The position numbers and the translations under genes are program-made. The notes beneath the pieces are model-generated. The model did no database searches. It was not told the DNA's origin and was given only the letters and a program-made list of their open reading frames with translations. From Cardiocondyla obscurior (taxonomy: Eukaryota > Arthropoda > Insecta > Hymenoptera > Formicidae), in contig NC_091889.1 of NCBI RefSeq assembly GCF_019399895.1, positions 1 through 64,000 of the forward strand: a DNA stretch of 64,000 nucleotides. The letters run 5' to 3'. Positions 61,034-64,000 of this stretch are shown in pieces. The first letter of the stretch is position 1. Every line of letters begins with the position of its first letter.

Positions 61034-61759
61034 ATGATAACCAACCGATCAAAGTCTGTGAAATCTTATAGTAACATGAATAATTCTGCAGGTAATTTTT
61101 CCACGTGGTCATTAAAAATACTTTACAACTAAAAAATAATTAGTATAAAAGTATATACAAAGAAGAAATTAATTTAATTCATTGTTACTGTTTCAGCCAA
61201 GTCCGAATCGTCGATTCTGCCTCCCATACAGTCTGCGAAACGCCCAAACTCTGATGAAAAAGTCGACCTCGCGAAGACTTTGCCGGGCATGATTGGCGAA
61301 TTATCGATTAATAAAAGTGCAAAGCAAAGCGTGAATAAATTAAACTCTGCAGCTCGAAGAAAAATCGCCGAATGTAATTCTAAATTGAGAGTTTCTTCAT
61401 ACAATGTCGACGAGATGTCATTCGAAGAACTGCAGGCTGCTCTAAGTAGAAGCGTGGAGAATCCGCAACAGCCGTTTTCATTTTTAGCGAACATCTCCAA
61501 TGAATTCACAAGTAATAAACCATATGTGACGAAGTCTACAGATATCGATGTAAGTATAAAAAGAATTTAAAATTGATTAAAACTATATATTACTCATATA
61601 TTTTGATTTATTAGAAAGCAATTCTAAAATTATTTTCTTTTTTAGATGCAGTTAACTGCTGTGGCAGAGCGTATTAAATCGATTCAAGTTTTATTGGAAA
61701 AAGCCAAGTCTCAAATTGAATATACATACCTTTGTGCTAAGCAAAAAGACATTCATTAG
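61034..61759 (+). CDS. unrecognised 174-aa protein
   Basis: Three exons join in phase with good GT-AG sites: 61034-61091, 61197-61549 and 61646-61759. The product starts MITNRSKSVKSYSNMNNSA and ends LCAKQKDIH, 174 aa. It is hydrophilic and Ser/Asn/Lys-rich in its first third. A short conserved-looking segment (DEMSFEELQAALSRSVENP) follows, and the last exon is predicted as a single amphipathic helix (AERIKSIQVLLEKAKSQIEY) that could form a short coiled coil. I see no signal peptide, membrane segment or catalytic motif, and I do not recognise the family. The gene is real because three consecutive exons keep phase and the open frame spans 137 codons over the first two. A poly(A) signal follows at 61798. 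It converges with the minus-strand gene ending at 62034. Confidence 0.8.
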
Positions 61760-61797
61760 TAATGTTAAATGGCAGACAGGTAACAATATAATTTATT

Positions 61798-61803
61798 AAT
61801 AAA
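61798..61803 (+). terminator. candidate poly(A) signal of the 174-aa gene
   Basis: AATAAA lies 39 bases past the stop of the 174-aa gene, in AT-rich intergenic DNA between two converging genes. Confidence 0.45.
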
Positions 61804-61855
61804 TATAAAGCGCTTCTCTATTCATTAAAATTTTCAATATTAAAAAAATTAATTT

Positions 61856-61861
61856 TTTATT
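61856..61861 (-). terminator. candidate poly(A) signal of the 306-aa gene
   Basis: AATAAA on the minus strand lies 173 bases past the stop at 62034. The two converging transcripts would then end within about 60 bp of each other. Confidence 0.35.
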
Positions 61862-62033
61862 TATAATACATATCACGACAAAAATTAAATGTTAGTTGTA
61901 ATATAAATATATTTCTAAACAAAAGATGTAAAATTAAGCGATAAAATTTATCATCTGTAACGTCTCGAAAAAACTTCTGTACATATTATTATAAAACAAT
62001 ATTAAGATTAACAATTAGAGTGGAAACGAGCTC

Positions 62034-63185
62034 TTAGGCCGTCTCTTCTCGTTTGAAGCGGGCGGATAGGATTTCCGGAATCATGTTGACCTCGTTGTCG
62101 AGTTTCCCACAGTCCTTAGAGCTGGTCTCCGCGATTTTCGATGATCCTGCGACGTCGGATAGGCCGTTACTATTGCATTGCGTGTCACCGTGATCGTTCA
62201 CGTCGGTGGACCATCGGGACGCAATCTCCTCGAATGATTGCAGGAGGCTCGCGTTCTGTTGAATGTTCTCTAACTCTTCTTTGCAGAGTTGCTCGATTTC
62301 CGAGAGCCTCCGCCTGCAAGCGTTTACGAGCTCGTGCTTGTATGCGTTGTAACGCTGCTCGGCGTCTTCGTAGTATCGCCAATCGTGGTTCCTGACGAGA
62401 TTCATCTTGTACTCGAGCACTACGAGCTCTGGGATGCTGCACTTCGACGTAACGTCGACGATGTTATCTAGAATTTATACCATTAAGTTAGATAGAAGAA
62501 AAAATAATTTTTTAGTATTGACAATTGCTAAATCGTTCACTCAGATCGTTTGAGACCGGCGATTCTATCGCGTAAGCGGCGACGGCGGATCGCGCGGCTG
62601 CGGTTGCTTCTTCAAATGCGAGAACACTGTTTTCTTCATGTAAGCGTTGAAACTCCTTTTCCTTTCTCCATAAAGCCGTCTCTTCGTTCAGTTTCTTTCG
62701 GAGACTCGCTACGTCCAACCACAGCTTTCGGGCGCGTTCCTGAAGAGTGGCTCTAAAGCAAATAATTTTCTATCTGATAGGGTGTAATAATTTTTTTACT
62801 AAGAATCTATTGAAGTCGCAAAAAGAAACTTCAGCATTTTTAATGGTATTTATTGAAAAAAAAAGAAGAAAATTGATTCTCGGGGCTTGAAATTCATAGC
62901 AGAAATATACGCTAATTCTCTTCCACAGTCGTCGGATGATCTTAAGTCTGTTGCGAGCGGTGGTCGAGTTTCCGTTGATTCGACGTCGCTCAATAATTCT
63001 TCGGACGAGTCGTCCTCGTCCGACATCCCGATGAAAATCGTAGGAATATCCTTGATCACATCCCGCGTGTCGTTGCACTCCTCCGAATGGCATTTGCGGA
63101 TTTCGCAATCTCGAAACTCCGCATCCCGCTGTACTTTATCCGAGACAGAAGATTCCATTTCCGTTGAAGAGACGCGTCCGTCCAT
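62034..63185 (-). CDS. unrecognised 306-aa acidic/coiled-coil protein
   Basis: Three exons join in phase: 62911-63185, 62541-62752 and 62034-62467. The start is ATG at 63185 (MDGRVSSTEMESSVSDK) and the stop is TAA at 62034-62036. The first 91 residues are polar and acidic with a DEDDSSEELLSDVES stretch and read as disordered. Residues about 93-135 form a heptad-like helix (TLQERARKLWLDVASLRKKL). A second long helical stretch, rich in Glu/Arg/Gln, lies at about 175-235 and includes DWRYYEDAEQRYNAYKHEL. The tail is polar and ends RFKREETA. The donors GTATAT (after 62911) and GTGAAC (after 62541) are weaker than consensus but are the only ones that keep the frame. No family is recognised; a cytoskeletal, centrosomal or kinetochore scaffold role is only a guess. 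Confidence 0.72.
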
Positions 63186-63740
63186 CGCGATTTGTGTTCT
63201 TTAATAAAGAAAGGACTATTTAATTGACGCAGAATTCAGAAAGACAATCATTGACAGTGAGAAATTTTACACTAATTGATAAATTGATTCAAGATAATGA
63301 ATTGCGCGCGCTCCCGTTTTGTTTTCGAGATAGAAAGTTCGCACGCAATCGCAGCGTATTTTTCACAAGTCTCAATTTTCAAGAGGTACAAAAGTAGGAA
63401 AAATTGTGAGGGAAACATTACAATTAGATTGCATGGCGTAAATATTTATTATCTATATAACGTAAAAATAATTTTTACAATGTAACAACAAAAAAATTTG
63501 CACATTTAGTAATATTCGTATCACTTGGCTTGATAGAAAAATTTGACGCAATTAATTGGCGGTATCGGTTAATCCTCAAGTATTCGCGCGAGAGAAAGTC
63601 CTCTCTCCACTTCTGAAAACAAGATATGAGCAAAATTGAGCAGATTTTTCGCTGGATCTTTATATAATTCAACTCCTCTCGTTGGATTGCGTACGCGAGA
63701 CTGCTCCTTTAATTTTTCTTTTTTTTAAAAGAAAGTACAG

Positions 63741-64000
63741 GTCGCAAGAAACGCTCGCCGATCCAACGCGAGTACTTAAGGACGAACCTTCCGTGGTCAA
63801 TATCGATAATACATTTTCATCGGATTGCAACAACGAATTGGTAACACTATGTAATTTTTAAAGTCGATCGCAAGCGTTCACTCTGGAGGACATTGGCGAA
63901 ACAATATCGACAGAAAGAAAAAGAGTGATCGACGTGATTAAGTCGTTGAAGTCTATCGTATGCTATATACACGGTGAAATGCCGTCCGGAGGTGTCGTAA
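63741..64000 (+). CDS. possible partial coding region at the right edge, broken by one in-frame TAA
   Basis: After a T-rich tract and an ACAG acceptor at 63737-63740, one frame stays open from 63742 to the window end except for a single TAA at 63859-63861. The first part reads like protein (ETLADPTRVLKDEPSVVN), as does the second (AFTLEDIGETISTERKRV). A GT...AG pair brackets the stop (63841-63863), but it is only 23 nt, too short for a normal insect intron, and removing it shifts the frame. It could be a last exon followed by chance, a decaying pseudogene, or a sequence error. No family is recognised. Confidence 0.3.

Overview
The window looks like a piece of a hymenopteran (possibly ant) nuclear genome. 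The evidence is short multi-exon genes with small GT-AG introns, patchy base composition (CpG-rich blocks between AT-rich ones), many poly-T/poly-A runs, and proteins that match insect families from end to end. I could not run a database search, so the taxon is an inference from gene content.

Region 1 (about 1-52.2 kb) has no protein-coding gene that I can defend. It holds three same-strand copies of an unusual spliced-exon cassette (about 5.67-6.04, 23.42-24.07 and 34.50-34.97 kb). Each copy has a short exon A, a 92-130 nt intron and a 44-nt exon B, with near-perfect exon sequence and good splice sites. The rest looks intronic or intergenic: long purine- or pyrimidine-biased tracts, repeatedly next to alternating purine-pyrimidine (CA/TG, CGTA) stretches; a diverged three-unit array at 42.7-44.0 kb; a probable copia-like LTR edge at about 39.9 kb; and microsatellites and perfect hairpins.

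Region 2 (52.2-64 kb) is gene-dense. In order: a beta-class carbonic anhydrase (minus, 255 aa); the lysosomal GTPase RagA (minus, 306 aa); V-ATPase V0 subunit e (plus, 87 aa); RMND5, the RING subunit of the CTLH/GID ubiquitin ligase (plus, 392 aa); an unrecognised 174-aa protein (plus); and an unrecognised 306-aa acidic/coiled-coil protein (minus) converging on it. A further plus-strand coding-like stretch, broken by one in-frame TAA, runs off the right edge.

RagA and V-ATPase e are divergent and share a roughly 700-bp intergenic region. Both act at the lysosome in amino-acid signalling to TORC1. The region carries two M-box/CLEAR-like sites just upstream of an arthropod initiator on the V-ATPase side, which suggests joint control by a Mitf/TFEB-type factor. 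The most unusual element is the exon cassette of region 1. It may be alternative exons of a long gene or long non-coding RNA, and I could not assign it to any family.
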